Assembly: GCF_049808615.1 (NCBI RefSeq)
Contig: NZ_JBNCAN010000008.1
Location: forward strand, 96,189 to 160,188
Source: Modicisalibacter sp049808615
Lineage (GTDB): Bacteria; Pseudomonadota; Gammaproteobacteria; Pseudomonadales; Halomonadaceae
Reading direction: 5' to 3'
DNA length: 64,000 bases
The translations under genes and the position numbers were made by a program. Positions 1 to 8,573 of this stretch are shown piece by piece. The notes under the pieces were generated by a model, which was not told the DNA's origin, made no database searches, and saw nothing but the letters and a program-made list of their open reading frames with translations. Position 1 is the first letter of the stretch, and every line of letters starts with the position of its first letter.

Positions 1-1868
1 GTGACCACCACATGGGTCAGATAGTCACCGGGCAGATCGATGCCTTCGGCAAAACTCGCCAGGCCGAAGATGACGCTGCTCTCGCCGGCATCGACACGTT
101 TGCGATGGCGATCGATCAACTCGCGCTTGGGTAGCCGGTCCTGAGCCAATATTCTCGTCTGGTGGGTCTTGGGTAATGCCTTTTCCACCGCTCGCAACTG
201 AGCCCGGGAAGAAAACAGCACGAGTGCCGCCTCCTTGTCACCCAGCGCCGTGACGAATTCGACGATGGCACGCTCGTGAGCATCGCGATCACCAGGATCC
301 ACCGCCTCACGAGGTACGCTGAGCACCGCCTTGGAATAATCGAAGGGGCTCGGCAGGCACTGATAGCGGTAGCGATTGGCGAGTCCCGCACGCTCCTGCA
401 GCCGCTCGAAACGGCCCAGCGCTGTCAACGTAGCGGAGGTAATCACCGCACCATAACAGCTACCCCATAGATAGCGTGCCAGGGTTTCTGCCGCCGAGAC
501 CGGGCTGGCCGAGAAGGTCAGCTCTGCATCGCCGCCCTGCTGATCGAAGGTCAACCAGCGTGCCTGGGGCGGTTCGCCTTGAGTATCGTCGGCGGCCATG
601 GCCTGCCACAGGGCATGCGCCTCCAGGGCGCGGCCCTGCAGCAACGCCACCAGGGGTAGCCAAGGCTCGGCCTGTTCCCGGGATAGTCCCGTCGCCTTGT
701 CCGGATCGAGGCTCTCGCGCAGGATATCCGCCATGCTTTCGAGATTGCGTGACAGTTCGTCAAACGGTACGACCAGCGCAGCCGCCATCTCGCGCAAGGG
801 GGCTGGTGCGCGCCCCATGGCAAAGCGATGATGGCGTGTCTCCTCGCCCGCCCCGTTGGGCAGCTCCGCCAACTGATGGCCAAGTGAGTATGCCTCACCG
901 AGACGCGGCTCGATGGCGGCGATCAAATCCGGAAAACCCGCCAACAGCCGAGCGAGGGTTGGCTGGGAGCCTAGGGCCGTGTTGAGCTCGGTCAGCGATT
1001 TCTTCAGGGTGCGCAGCCAGCGCAGCGCTCCATTGATCCCGAAGCGATGATAAAAGTGCTCCAGCGCCTTGTCCGGCAGATGGTGCCCTTCGTCGAAGAT
1101 ATAGATGCAGTCCTTGGGCGATGGCAATACCACACCGCCTCCGAGAGACAGATCTGCAAGCACCAGATCGTGATTGGTCACGATGATATCGGCCTGGTCG
1201 AGATGACGCCGGGCGCGGAAGAATGCGCAGGCCCCGAAATGACCGCAGCGCCGGTTGGTGCACTGGCGATGATCCGTGGTCAACCGCCGCCAGCTTCCCT
1301 CATCGATGGCCACCGGCCAACTATCGCGATCGCCTTCCCAGCGCCCGTTGCCATAGGCATCGGCCATCTCCTGAACCAGCCCATGAAAATCATCCCCATC
1401 CCGGGATTCCAGCGCCTGCTCGAACAGCGACAAGGTGGGGTTGTCCTCCACGCCATCCAAGGCCTGATCGAGCTTGGCCACGCAAAGATAGCGGCCACGC
1501 CCCTTGGCCAGGGCAAAATCGAAATGCAGGCCGCTGTGCTGCTTGAGAGATGGCAGATCCTGATGCAGCACCTGCTCCTGCAAGGCGACCGTGGCGGTCG
1601 AGACGATCAGACGCTTGCCTCGGGCCTGAGCCACCGGCAAGGCGGAAAGCAGATAGGCCAGGGTCTTGCCGGTACCAGTACCGGCCTCGAGGACGCAGAC
1701 GTGCTCGTTGGAGAGACGCCGACCGCTTTCATCCGCCTCGATGCTGGATAGCGTGCGCGCGATCTCGGCAATCATCAGCCGCTGACCGTAGCGAGGAGTC
1801 AGATCGAGACCTTCGAGCACTCGGCGATACGCGGTCTGGATCTCCTCTTTCAACGCCTCATCGAGCAT
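1..1868 (-). CDS. dinG: DinG-family ATP-dependent DNA helicase (3' part missing, cut by window edge)
   Basis: XPD/DinG-type superfamily 2 helicase that unwinds forked, D-loop and R-loop DNA 5'-3' with ATP. About 622 codons are present; the C-terminal end lies outside the window (E. coli DinG is about 716 aa). Visible are a Walker A motif (EAGTGTGKT), four cysteines at about residues 129, 203, 208 and 214 with the spacing of the DinG [4Fe-4S] cluster, the motif II box DEGH, and later the ITSATL and LFSSRAQL segments. The start is ATG at 1866-1868, three bases after the stop of the upstream DEAD-box gene, so the two are probably co-transcribed. A GGAAGGA lies about 12 bases upstream. The function is secure from motif order; only the truncation is a limit. 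Confidence 0.93.
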   Translation of the reverse strand, partial: MLDEALKEEIQTAYRRVLEGLDLTPRYGQRLMIAEIARTLSSIEADESGRRLSNEHVCVLEAGTGTGKTLAYLLSALPVAQARGKRLIVSTATVALQEQVLHQDLPSLKQHSGLHFDFALAKGRGRYLCVAKLDQALDGVEDNPTLSLFEQALESRDGDDFHGLVQEMADAYGNGRWEGDRDSWPVAIDEGSWRRLTTDHRQCTNRRCGHFGACAFFRARRHLDQADIIVTNHDLVLADLSLGGGVVLPSPKDCIYIFDEGHHLPDKALEHFYHRFGINGALRWLRTLKKSLTELNTALGSQPTLARLLAGFPDLIAAIEPRLGEAYSLGHQLAELPNGAGEETRHHRFAMGRAPAPLREMAAALVVPFDELSRNLESMADILRESLDPDKATGLSREQAEPWLPLVALLQGRALEAHALWQAMAADDTQGEPPQARWLTFDQQGGDAELTFSASPVSAAETLARYLWGSCYGAVITSATLTALGRFERLQERAGLANRYRYQCLPSPFDYSKAVLSVPREAVDPGDRDAHERAIVEFVTALGDKEAALVLFSSRAQLRAVEKALPKTHQTRILAQDRLPKRELIDRHRKRVDAGESSVIFGLASFAEGIDLPGDYLTHVVV

Positions 1869-1871
1869 GCG

Positions 1872-3146
1872 TCAGAGCATTCCTTCCGGCGGATGCTCGC
1901 AGGGCAGCTTGTCGTTGATATAGCTTTCGATTTCGGGCAGGGAGAAGGCATCTTCCTCGCCGACGAAGCTGATCGACACGCCCTTGGCACCGGCCCGACC
2001 AGTACGGCCGATGCGGTGCACATAGTCCTCCGGATCTTCCGGCAACGTATAGTTGATCACATGACTGACGTCGTCGATGTGGATACCGCGGCCGGCCACA
2101 TCTGTGGCCACCAGCACCGTCAGTTCCCCCTCACGGAAACGCTCCAGCGTCTTGATGCGTTGATTCTGGGGCACGTCGCCGGACAGCATGGCGACATCGA
2201 CGCCTGCCTTGCGCAGCACCGTATCGAGCTTGCGCACGAGATCCCGACGGTTGCCAAAGACCATGACGCGATCGAAGCTTTCCTGCTTGAGCAGATTGAC
2301 CAGCAGACGCTGCTTGTCATCGTCACTGACCAGGTAGACGCGCTGGTCGATATCCGCGGCGTTCTCGACGGTCACCTCGATCTCGACATGGGCGGGATTG
2401 TGAGTCCATTGGCTGGCCAGGTTGAGAATGTCCTGGGTGAAGGTCGCGGAGAACAGGAAGGTCTGCCGCTCCTCGGTTTTTGGCGTGTGACGAATGATGC
2501 GCTTGACATCGGGAATGAACCCCATCGACAGCATGCGATCCGCCTCGTCCAGTACCAATACTTCCACTTCACTCAGATCGACGTCACGCTTTTGATGGAA
2601 ATCGAGCAGCCGTCCGGGAGTGGCGACCAGGATGTCTACCTGCTTGCCGAGATTATCGCGCTGCTTCTGATAATCCATGCCACCCACGACACTGGCGACA
2701 TTCAGCGAGGTAAACCGAGCCAGCGCTTTGGCGTCTTTCTCGATCTGCAGTGCCAGCTCCCGGGTCGGCGCGATGATCAAGGCGCGCGGGGCCCCCGCTT
2801 TCTGGCCATTGGGCGCCTCCTCTTCGAGAAAGTAGGTCAGCATCGAGATCAAAAAGGCAGCGGTCTTGCCGGTACCGGTCTGGGCCTTGCCGACCACATC
2901 GCCGCCAAGCAGTGTCTGGGCCAAGGCCTCGGCTTGGATTGGCGTGCAATATTCAAAGCCCAGGGCATGAATGGCATGCATCAACGGTAAAGGCAGATCG
3001 AAGTCGTGGAAGCGCCATTTACCCGCCGTGGGGGGCACCTGGAAGTGACGCAGATCCCAACTGGATTGGGACTTGCGCGGCTTGCGACGACGACGCTTGG
3101 GGCGGCGGTTCTGGGCCGGTGTAGAGGTCTTTTCCAACTCACTCAT
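1872..3146 (-). CDS. rhlB: DEAD-box ATP-dependent RNA helicase, RhlB type
   Basis: Cytosolic RNA helicase of the DEAD-box family. The motif series is complete: AQTGTGKT (I), PTRELA (Ia), TPGR (Ib), DEAD (II), SAT (III), and HRIGRTGRAG (VI). The first 40 residues are a lysine/arginine-rich tail, and the helicase core ends almost at the C-terminus, as in pseudomonad RhlB. I chose ATG at 3144-3146 (424 aa); a TTG start 14 codons upstream is possible, and neither has a strong ribosome binding site. It is followed directly by dinG. RhlB is the usual helicase partner of RNase E, which is encoded at 26.4 kb, but no direct evidence for that contact is visible here. Other RhlE/RhlB-like subfamilies cannot be fully excluded. 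Confidence 0.85.
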   Translation of the reverse strand: MSELEKTSTPAQNRRPKRRRRKPRKSQSSWDLRHFQVPPTAGKWRFHDFDLPLPLMHAIHALGFEYCTPIQAEALAQTLLGGDVVGKAQTGTGKTAAFLISMLTYFLEEEAPNGQKAGAPRALIIAPTRELALQIEKDAKALARFTSLNVASVVGGMDYQKQRDNLGKQVDILVATPGRLLDFHQKRDVDLSEVEVLVLDEADRMLSMGFIPDVKRIIRHTPKTEERQTFLFSATFTQDILNLASQWTHNPAHVEIEVTVENAADIDQRVYLVSDDDKQRLLVNLLKQESFDRVMVFGNRRDLVRKLDTVLRKAGVDVAMLSGDVPQNQRIKTLERFREGELTVLVATDVAGRGIHIDDVSHVINYTLPEDPEDYVHRIGRTGRAGAKGVSISFVGEEDAFSLPEIESYINDKLPCEHPPEGML

Positions 3147-3325
3147 AGGCGTGGGGTAATGTTCCGTTGTTGAATGGATATCGAGCAAAACATGCGGGCA
3201 TTGTAACAGCCATTGGCGACTTGGGCGCGCCTGTCGATATCAAGACGGCATTCGAAGCATGATGACGGTCGGCAGGTTCTTGAAGGGCTGGTAGAATCGA
3301 ACGCACTGAATTCAGGACAGCGATC

Positions 3326-3589
3326 ATGACGCGCAGAAAAAAGACCCGCTCACTGGCCGACAAGGTGAGCCTCCGCACCGGCAAGCGCAAGGATTATCGC
3401 AAATGGCGCCGCGACAATCCCGATGAAGTGGCGCCTTCTCGGCGCTATGTCGAGAAGAAACGTCAGCAACGCAAGGCTCAGGCAGCTCGCAAACTCGAGC
3501 GTGAACGCAGCGCTCCCACGCTTGAACTTCATCCGACTGGTCTGGCCGAAAAACCATGTCAGAAAGACGACACCAGCAAGGAGTCATGA
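3326..3589 (+). CDS. small, highly basic hypothetical protein
   Basis: 87-residue protein rich in Lys and Arg throughout the first 60 residues, with no membrane segment or signal peptide. I do not recognise a named family. It begins with ATG after a short AGGA, and its TGA stop overlaps the ATGATG start region of exonuclease III, so the two are probably translated together. The charge suggests nucleic-acid or ribosome contact, but that is inference. The opposite strand holds the promoter side of the rhlB gene about 180 bases away. Confidence 0.6.
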   Translation: MTRRKKTRSLADKVSLRTGKRKDYRKWRRDNPDEVAPSRRYVEKKRQQRKAQAARKLERERSAPTLELHPTGLAEKPCQKDDTSKES

Positions 3590-4410
3590 TGCGTCTGGTC
3601 TCATTCAATATCAACGGCCTTCGCGCCCGGCTGCACCAGCTCGAGGCGTTGATCGAGGCCCACGCGCCGGATGTTATTGGCTTGCAGGAAACCAAGGTTC
3701 ACGATGACGAATTTCCTCTCGAGGCGGTTTCCGAACTGGGCTACCACGTCTACTTTCATGGTCAGAAAGGCCATTACGGTGTCGCACTGCTCTGTCGCCA
3801 GGAACCCCAGGCGGTTTTTTACGGCTTCCCGGATGACACCGGAGACGCCCAGAAGCGCATGATCGGTGTGCGCCTGGCCTGTGCCGATGGCGAACCCCTG
3901 ACCGTCTGGAACGGTTATTTTCCCCAAGGCGAGAATATCGACCACCCCACCAAGTTTCCTTACAAGGAGCGTTTCTACAAGCAGCTTGCGCGGCTCCTCG
4001 AAGAAGACCATTCCCTCACAGAACGCATAGCGATCATGGGCGACTTCAACATCTCGCCGGAGGATATCGATATCGGTATCGGGGAGCCCAACCGCAAGCG
4101 CTGGCTTCGCGAAGGAAAGACCAGCTTTCAGCCCATCGAGCGCGAATGGCTGGGGCGCATCAAGGACTGGGGCATGCAGGACTGCTATCGCCTCTGTCAT
4201 CCTGATAGCACCGATTACTTCAGCTGGTTCGATTATCGTTCCAAGGCCTTTGAACGCGACCCCAAGCGCGGCCTGCGCATCGACTACATCCTGGTCAGCC
4301 CGCCCCTGGCCGACAAGGTCAGCGGCGCCGGTATCGACTATGATCTGCGCGCCATGCAGAAACCTTCCGATCATGCGCCGGTGTGGGCCGATCTTACTTT
4401 TCCTCGATAG
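3589..4410 (+). CDS. xthA: exonuclease III (AP endonuclease)
   Basis: Mg2+-dependent 3'-5' exonuclease and class II apurinic/apyrimidinic endonuclease of base excision repair. The exonuclease-endonuclease-phosphatase fold is clear: FNINGLRAR at the N-terminus, LQETK with the metal-binding Glu, GDFNISPEDID in the middle, RIDYILVS and the terminal catalytic SDHAPVW. At 273 aa it is close to the 268 aa of E. coli XthA. Start choice: AAGGAG at 3578-3583 is five bases from ATG at 3589; an adjacent ATG at 3586 overlaps the upstream stop and is the alternative. A REP-like palindrome and a terminator hairpin follow the gene. Confidence 0.96.
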   Translation: MRLVSFNINGLRARLHQLEALIEAHAPDVIGLQETKVHDDEFPLEAVSELGYHVYFHGQKGHYGVALLCRQEPQAVFYGFPDDTGDAQKRMIGVRLACADGEPLTVWNGYFPQGENIDHPTKFPYKERFYKQLARLLEEDHSLTERIAIMGDFNISPEDIDIGIGEPNRKRWLREGKTSFQPIEREWLGRIKDWGMQDCYRLCHPDSTDYFSWFDYRSKAFERDPKRGLRIDYILVSPPLADKVSGAGIDYDLRAMQKPSDHAPVWADLTFPR

Positions 4411-4427
4411 CAGGTCCACTGGTTTTA

Positions 4428-4490
4428 GTAGGAGCCCGATTCATCGGGCGATGGAGGGATACTCCATCGCTCGCTGAAGCGAGCTCCTAC
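4428..4490. repeat. REP-like palindromic element (inverted pair)
   Basis: The block starts GTAGGAGC and ends with its reverse complement GCTCCTAC. Inside, GATTCATCGGGCGATGG and CCATCGCTCGCTGAAGCG form two facing arms. This is the layout of a paired REP/BIME element of the GTAGGAGC type common in pseudomonads and relatives. It lies just after xthA, in the convergent gap towards etfA. Confidence 0.75.
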
Positions 4491-4498
4491 AAGGACAC

Positions 4499-4532
4499 AA
4501 AAAAACCGGCACCTCTGCAGGCACCGGCTTTT
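4499..4532 (-). terminator. bidirectional rho-independent terminator, stronger for etfBA
   Basis: Perfect 9-bp stem CCGGCACCT/AGGCACCGG with a CTGC loop. Read on the minus strand it is followed by seven U, so it should end etfBA transcription. On the plus strand it is followed by CTTTTAA and may also end xthA. Confidence 0.88.
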
Positions 4533-4564
4533 AACGACATTTTTCAGGTCACAACTTTTGTTCC

Positions 4565-4752
4565 AACTCCGGCAAGATCTCGAACAGATCACCGACCAAG
4601 CCAGTAACTCTGGAGAGTGCGACCTGGAAGATAACGATCTTCCTACAGTTTGCTTTCTAACTCCGGCAAGATCTCGAACAGATCACCGACCAAGCCAGTA
4701 ACTCTGGAGAGTGCGACCTGGAAGATAACGATCTTCCTACAGTTTGCTTTCT
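4565..4752. repeat. two identical 94-bp tandem copies derived from the etfA 3' end
   Basis: The block 4565-4658 is repeated without a visible difference at 4659-4752. The first 21 bases recur a third time at 4753, where they are the real 3' coding part of etfA. On the minus strand each copy reads as an EtfA-like C-terminus: GLVGDLFEILPELES, followed by KL and stop in the copy joined to etfA, or ELEQKL and stop in the outermost one. The residues before it (IFQVALSRVT) differ from the true gene (IFQVADY). The copies sit between the etfA stop and its terminator. The unit is not a multiple of three and contains a stop, so it does not extend the protein. Confidence 0.9.
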
Positions 4753-5663
4753 AACTCCGGCAAGATCTCGAACAAATCGCCCACCAATCCATAATCCGCG
4801 ACCTGGAAGATCGGCGCGTCTTCATCCTTGTTGATGGCGACAATCACCTTGGAGTCCTTCATCCCCGCCAGGTGCTGAATCGCGCCACTGATACCGACGG
4901 CGATGTACAGCTCCGGGGCAACGATCTTGCCGGTCTGCCCCACCTGCATGTCATTGGGCACGAAACCGGCATCCACCGCGGCTCGGGAGGCGCCGATCGC
5001 CGCGCCGAGCTTATCGGCGATGCCGTCGAGCAGCTTGAAGTTCTCGCCGCTGCCCATGCCGCGCCCCCCGGAGACCACGACCTTGGCGCCACCCAGTTCC
5101 GGGCGTTCGCTCTTGGCCAGCTCTTCATCGACGAAACTCGACAGGGGGTTGTCCACCACTGTGTCCACGGCTTCGATGGAGGCATCATTTCCTTCTCCAA
5201 CCGCATCGAAGGCGGTGGTACGGATGGTCATCACCTTGAGTGCGTCGGCACTTTGCACCGTGGCAATGGCGTTTCCAGCATAGATCGGCCGCTTGAAGGT
5301 ATCTTCGCTTTCCACCGCCATCACCTCAGAGAGCTGGGCGACATCCTTCAAGGCAGCGAGGCGCGGCATCACGTTCTTGCCGGTGGTCGAGGCGCTGGTC
5401 AGTACATGAGAGTAATCGTCGGCCAGGGCGACCAGCAGATCCGCCAGGGGTTCGGCCAGTTGATGCGCGTAGACGGCGTTGTCCGCCACCCGCACCCGAG
5501 TCACACCCTCGAGCTTGGCCGCCGCTTCGGCGATGCTGTCGACGCCTTCCCCCGCGACCAGCAAATCGATGTCGCCTCCAATCTGTTTGGCCGCGGCAAC
5601 GACGCTGGCGGTCGCGTCATCCAGATGGCCGTCGTGATGATCGGCGAGAATCAGAATACTCAT
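4737..5663 (-). CDS. etfA: electron transfer flavoprotein alpha subunit
   Basis: FAD-binding subunit of the ETF heterodimer, which takes electrons from acyl-CoA and other dehydrogenases and passes them to ETF-ubiquinone oxidoreductase. 308 aa, the normal length. The N-terminal half is the variable domain. The C-terminal FAD domain shows SGGRGMGSGENF, the VGQTGK segment, GISGAIQHLAG and AINKDEDAPIF. The ATG overlaps the stop of etfB by four bases (ATGA), which implies translational coupling. The 3' end is oddly followed by two degenerate copies of itself. The redox partner etfQO is divergent, 1 kb away. Confidence 0.97.
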   Translation of the reverse strand: MSILILADHHDGHLDDATASVVAAAKQIGGDIDLLVAGEGVDSIAEAAAKLEGVTRVRVADNAVYAHQLAEPLADLLVALADDYSHVLTSASTTGKNVMPRLAALKDVAQLSEVMAVESEDTFKRPIYAGNAIATVQSADALKVMTIRTTAFDAVGEGNDASIEAVDTVVDNPLSSFVDEELAKSERPELGGAKVVVSGGRGMGSGENFKLLDGIADKLGAAIGASRAAVDAGFVPNDMQVGQTGKIVAPELYIAVGISGAIQHLAGMKDSKVIVAINKDEDAPIFQVADYGLVGDLFEILPELESKL

Positions 5664-6412
5664 GAGATCACCTTTGCTTCGTTCTTGAGTTTGTCGACCA
5701 GCTCGTCCACGGAGCCTACCTTGATGCCACCCTTGCGTTCCGCCGGGGTCTCGACCTGGAGCAGGCTGACCTTGGAAGCGATATCAACGCCGAGATCTTC
5801 CGGGCTCTTGGTCTCCAGCGGCTTCTTCTTGGCCTTCATGATATCCGGCAGCTTGGCGTAGCGCGGCTCGTTCAGGCGCAGGTCGGTAGTGACGATGGCA
5901 GGCAGGGTGAGTTCGAGACGCTGCAGACCGCCGTCGATCTCGCGGGTGACCGCCAGCTTGTCATCCTGCACCTCGAGCTTGGAGGCGAAGGTCCCCTGAC
6001 TCAGGCCGGTCAAGGCAGCGAGCATCTGGCCGGTCTGGTTGTTGTCGGTATCGATGGCCTGCTTGCCGAGGATGGTCAACTGAGGCTGCTCTTCATCGAT
6101 GACCTGCTTGAGAAGCTTGGCCACCGCCAAGGAGTCGACCCGCTCGTCGGTTTCGATATGAATGGCGCGATCGGCGCCCAGGGCCAGGGCGGTCCTGAGC
6201 TGCTCCTGGGCAGACTTGGGGCCGACGGTCACGGCGACCACTTCCGTGGCCACGCCTTTTTCCTTGAGTCGCACCGCTTCTTCCACGGCGATCTCGCAGA
6301 ACGGGTTCATGGCCATCTTGACGTTGGTGAGATCGACGTCGGAACGATCCGCCTTGACGCGAATCTTGACGTTGTAATCGATGACGCGTTTGACCGCGAC
6401 GAGTACTTTCAT
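5660..6412 (-). CDS. etfB: electron transfer flavoprotein beta subunit
   Basis: AMP-binding partner of EtfA in the soluble electron transfer flavoprotein. 250 aa. It shows the typical opening VLVAVKRVIDYNVKIRV, the NPFCEIAVEEAVRLKE segment and the C-terminal LPDIMKAKKKPLE stretch used in docking to partner dehydrogenases. I chose ATG at 6410-6412, with GAGGA five bases upstream, over an in-frame start 12 codons earlier. First gene of the etfBA operon; the promoter should lie in the divergent gap shared with etfQO. Confidence 0.97.
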   Translation of the reverse strand: MKVLVAVKRVIDYNVKIRVKADRSDVDLTNVKMAMNPFCEIAVEEAVRLKEKGVATEVVAVTVGPKSAQEQLRTALALGADRAIHIETDERVDSLAVAKLLKQVIDEEQPQLTILGKQAIDTDNNQTGQMLAALTGLSQGTFASKLEVQDDKLAVTREIDGGLQRLELTLPAIVTTDLRLNEPRYAKLPDIMKAKKKPLETKSPEDLGVDIASKVSLLQVETPAERKGGIKVGSVDELVDKLKNEAKVIS

Positions 6413-6729
6413 GGCGTCCTCGCTAGATTGTAGGGATCCTGCCGGCATACGGGATGCGAGCTTGCAATGACTCTTATCGGCTCCAAGTGTGCCATAGCTT
6501 TACGAGCATCCCAATAAAGCCTTTGGCATCATATCAACTCCCAGGATGGCATTTGCGCTCTGGTGTAATTATTTGTCTCTTCTTCGATAAACGAATGTGA
6601 TAACCGCGTGCAATGATAAAAACGTTTGTTTTGAATATAGTAGGTACCGAACACTTTTTATATGACGCACAATGGCATAAGAGAATAAAAAGCTTCTCAA
6701 TGAGGCGCCATCGATGAAGGAGATGTGAC
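6413..6729. other. divergent intergenic region between etfB and etfQO
   Basis: 317 bases without a credible gene. The half next to etfQO (about 6540-6690) is clearly more AT-rich than the surroundings, as expected for promoters. Candidate hexamers are present but none is convincing with correct spacing. A good ribosome binding site for etfQO (AAGGAG, 6717-6722) ends the region. Confidence 0.6.
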
Positions 6730-8397
6730 GTGGAACGTGAATCAATGGACTTCGATGTGGTCATCGTCGGCGCGGGGCCTGCGGGGCTGTCCGCCGCCTG
6801 CCGACTGATGCAGCAGGCCAATGAGGCCGAACGCGAACTGAGTGTGTGCGTGGTCGAAAAAGGCTCCGAGGTCGGCGCCCACATCCTCTCCGGCGCGGTG
6901 TTCGAACCCCGCGCGCTCGCTGAACTCTTCCCCGACTGGGCGGAACGAGACGCTCCCTTGACCGTCCCGGCGACCCGGGACGAGGTTCATCTGCTCAAGA
7001 ATGCCGACTCGACCCAGAAGCTGCCTAATGCCCTGGTGCCCAAGACCATGCACAACGTCGGCGGCGATACCCCAAATTACGTGATCAGCGCCGCCAACCT
7101 GTGCCGCTGGTTGGGCGAACAGGCGGAAGCCCTGGGGGTGGAAATATTCCCGGGCTTCGCCGCTCAGGAAGCACTGATCGACGACGAAGGCATCGTGCGC
7201 GGCATCGTCACCGGCGACATGGGCGTGGCCGCCGATGGAACCGAAAAAAGCGGTTACATGCCGGGCATGGAACTGCGTGCCAAGTACACCCTGTTTGCCG
7301 AAGGCTCGCGGGGCCATATCGGCAAGCGTCTCATCGAGCGCTTCAAGCTCGATGACGGGAAGGATCCGCAGCATTACGGCATCGGCCTGAAAGAGCTTTG
7401 GGACGTGCCCGCCGAGATTCATGAGCCGGGGCTGGTGCTGCACGGTTCGGGCTGGCCCCTGGACAAGAACGCTCACGGCGGCTTCTTTCTCTATCATGGC
7501 GAGAACCAGCAGGTAATGGTCGGCCTGATCATCGATCTGAGTTATGCCAATCCCTACCTATCGCCTTTCGATGAGTTCCAGCGTCTCAAGCATCATCCGC
7601 TGCTCAAGCAATACCTGGAAGGCGGCAAGCGGGTGGCCTACGGCGCCCGGGCGATCACCAAGGGCGGGCTCAACTGCCTGCCGAAGATGACCTTTCCCGG
7701 CGGCCTGTTGATCGGCTGCGATGCGGGCACCCTGAACTTTGCCAAGATCAAGGGCCTGCACACGGCGATGAAGTCCGGCCTGTTGGCCGCGGAGACGGTG
7801 TTCGAAGCGCTGGACCAGTCGGATGAAGCCGATACGGGGGGCGAGGAACTGACCGCATTCACCACGAAATGGGAACAGAGCTGGGCCTATCAGGAACTCA
7901 AGCAGACCGCCAATTTCGGTCCGGCAATTCACAAGTACGGCACTGTCGGGGGCGGCGCCTATAATTTCGTCGATCAGCTTTTCAAGGGCAAGCTACCTTC
8001 GCTTCACGACACGACCCCGGATCACGCCAAGCTCATCCCGGCGGATCAGGCCGAGAAGATCGACTACCCCAAGCCGGACGGCAAACTCTCCTTCGACAAG
8101 CCCTCCTCGGTCTTCCTGTCCAACACCAATCACGACGAGGATCAGCCCTGTCACCTGCGCCTGAGCGATCCGGACATCCCGATTCGTGACAATCTGCCGA
8201 CCTACGATGAACCCGCGCAGCGCTACTGTCCGGTGGGGGTTTATGAGGTGGTCGAGGACGACGCCGGCAAACCAAGATTCCAGATCAACTTCCAGAACTG
8301 CATCCACTGCAAGACCTGCGACATCAAGGACCCGGCTCAGAACATTACCTGGGTGGCGCCAGAAGGGGGTGGGGGTCCTAACTATCCCAACATGTAG
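6730..8397 (+). CDS. electron transfer flavoprotein-ubiquinone oxidoreductase
   Basis: Membrane-associated iron-sulfur flavoprotein that oxidises reduced ETF and reduces ubiquinone. 555 aa. The N-terminal FAD motif VVIVGAGPAGLSAA is at about residues 10-23. A C-terminal ferredoxin-like part carries CPVGVYE, and NCIHCKTCDIKDP with the cysteines for the 4Fe-4S cluster, then the family ending GGGGPNYPNM. GTG is used as start because AAGGAG lies seven bases upstream; an ATG five codons later is the alternative. Divergent from etfBA, whose product it serves. A large palindromic element follows. Confidence 0.97.
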   Translation: MERESMDFDVVIVGAGPAGLSAACRLMQQANEAERELSVCVVEKGSEVGAHILSGAVFEPRALAELFPDWAERDAPLTVPATRDEVHLLKNADSTQKLPNALVPKTMHNVGGDTPNYVISAANLCRWLGEQAEALGVEIFPGFAAQEALIDDEGIVRGIVTGDMGVAADGTEKSGYMPGMELRAKYTLFAEGSRGHIGKRLIERFKLDDGKDPQHYGIGLKELWDVPAEIHEPGLVLHGSGWPLDKNAHGGFFLYHGENQQVMVGLIIDLSYANPYLSPFDEFQRLKHHPLLKQYLEGGKRVAYGARAITKGGLNCLPKMTFPGGLLIGCDAGTLNFAKIKGLHTAMKSGLLAAETVFEALDQSDEADTGGEELTAFTTKWEQSWAYQELKQTANFGPAIHKYGTVGGGAYNFVDQLFKGKLPSLHDTTPDHAKLIPADQAEKIDYPKPDGKLSFDKPSSVFLSNTNHDEDQPCHLRLSDPDIPIRDNLPTYDEPAQRYCPVGVYEVVEDDAGKPRFQINFQNCIHCKTCDIKDPAQNITWVAPEGGGGPNYPNM

Positions 8398-8405
8398 GGA
8401 AACCC

Positions 8406-8530
8406 CTGATTCGTTGCTGCGCTCGATATCCTGGCCGCCGGCGGTACTCAGAATCCTCATGTAGCAAGCTACACTGCGGTTCCTGCGTTCCGGCGGCGAC
8501 CAGCCTCTCATCGCTCGCGACACGAATCAG
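8406..8530. repeat. 125-bp imperfect palindromic element after etfQO
   Basis: The element opens CTGATTCGT and closes ACGAATCAG. Inner arms GGCCGCCGGCGG and CCGGCGGCGACC face each other, and the centre holds GTAGC-AA-GCTAC. It has no coding potential and sits between convergent genes, so it may act as a transcription barrier. The structure looks like a dispersed non-autonomous repeat, but only one copy was noticed in this window. Confidence 0.65.
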
Positions 8531-8573
8531 CGTTTTTCAAGTCAATTTGAACCTACCTAAAGATTCGTCAGTT

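Noticed and set aside
1893..2990. 365-codon plus-strand frame across the DEAD-box helicase gene
   Set aside because: It lies fully antisense to a gene with a complete helicase motif set.
4565..4752. CRISPR array
   Set aside because: The direct repeats are 94 bp, adjacent without spacers and derived from etfA.
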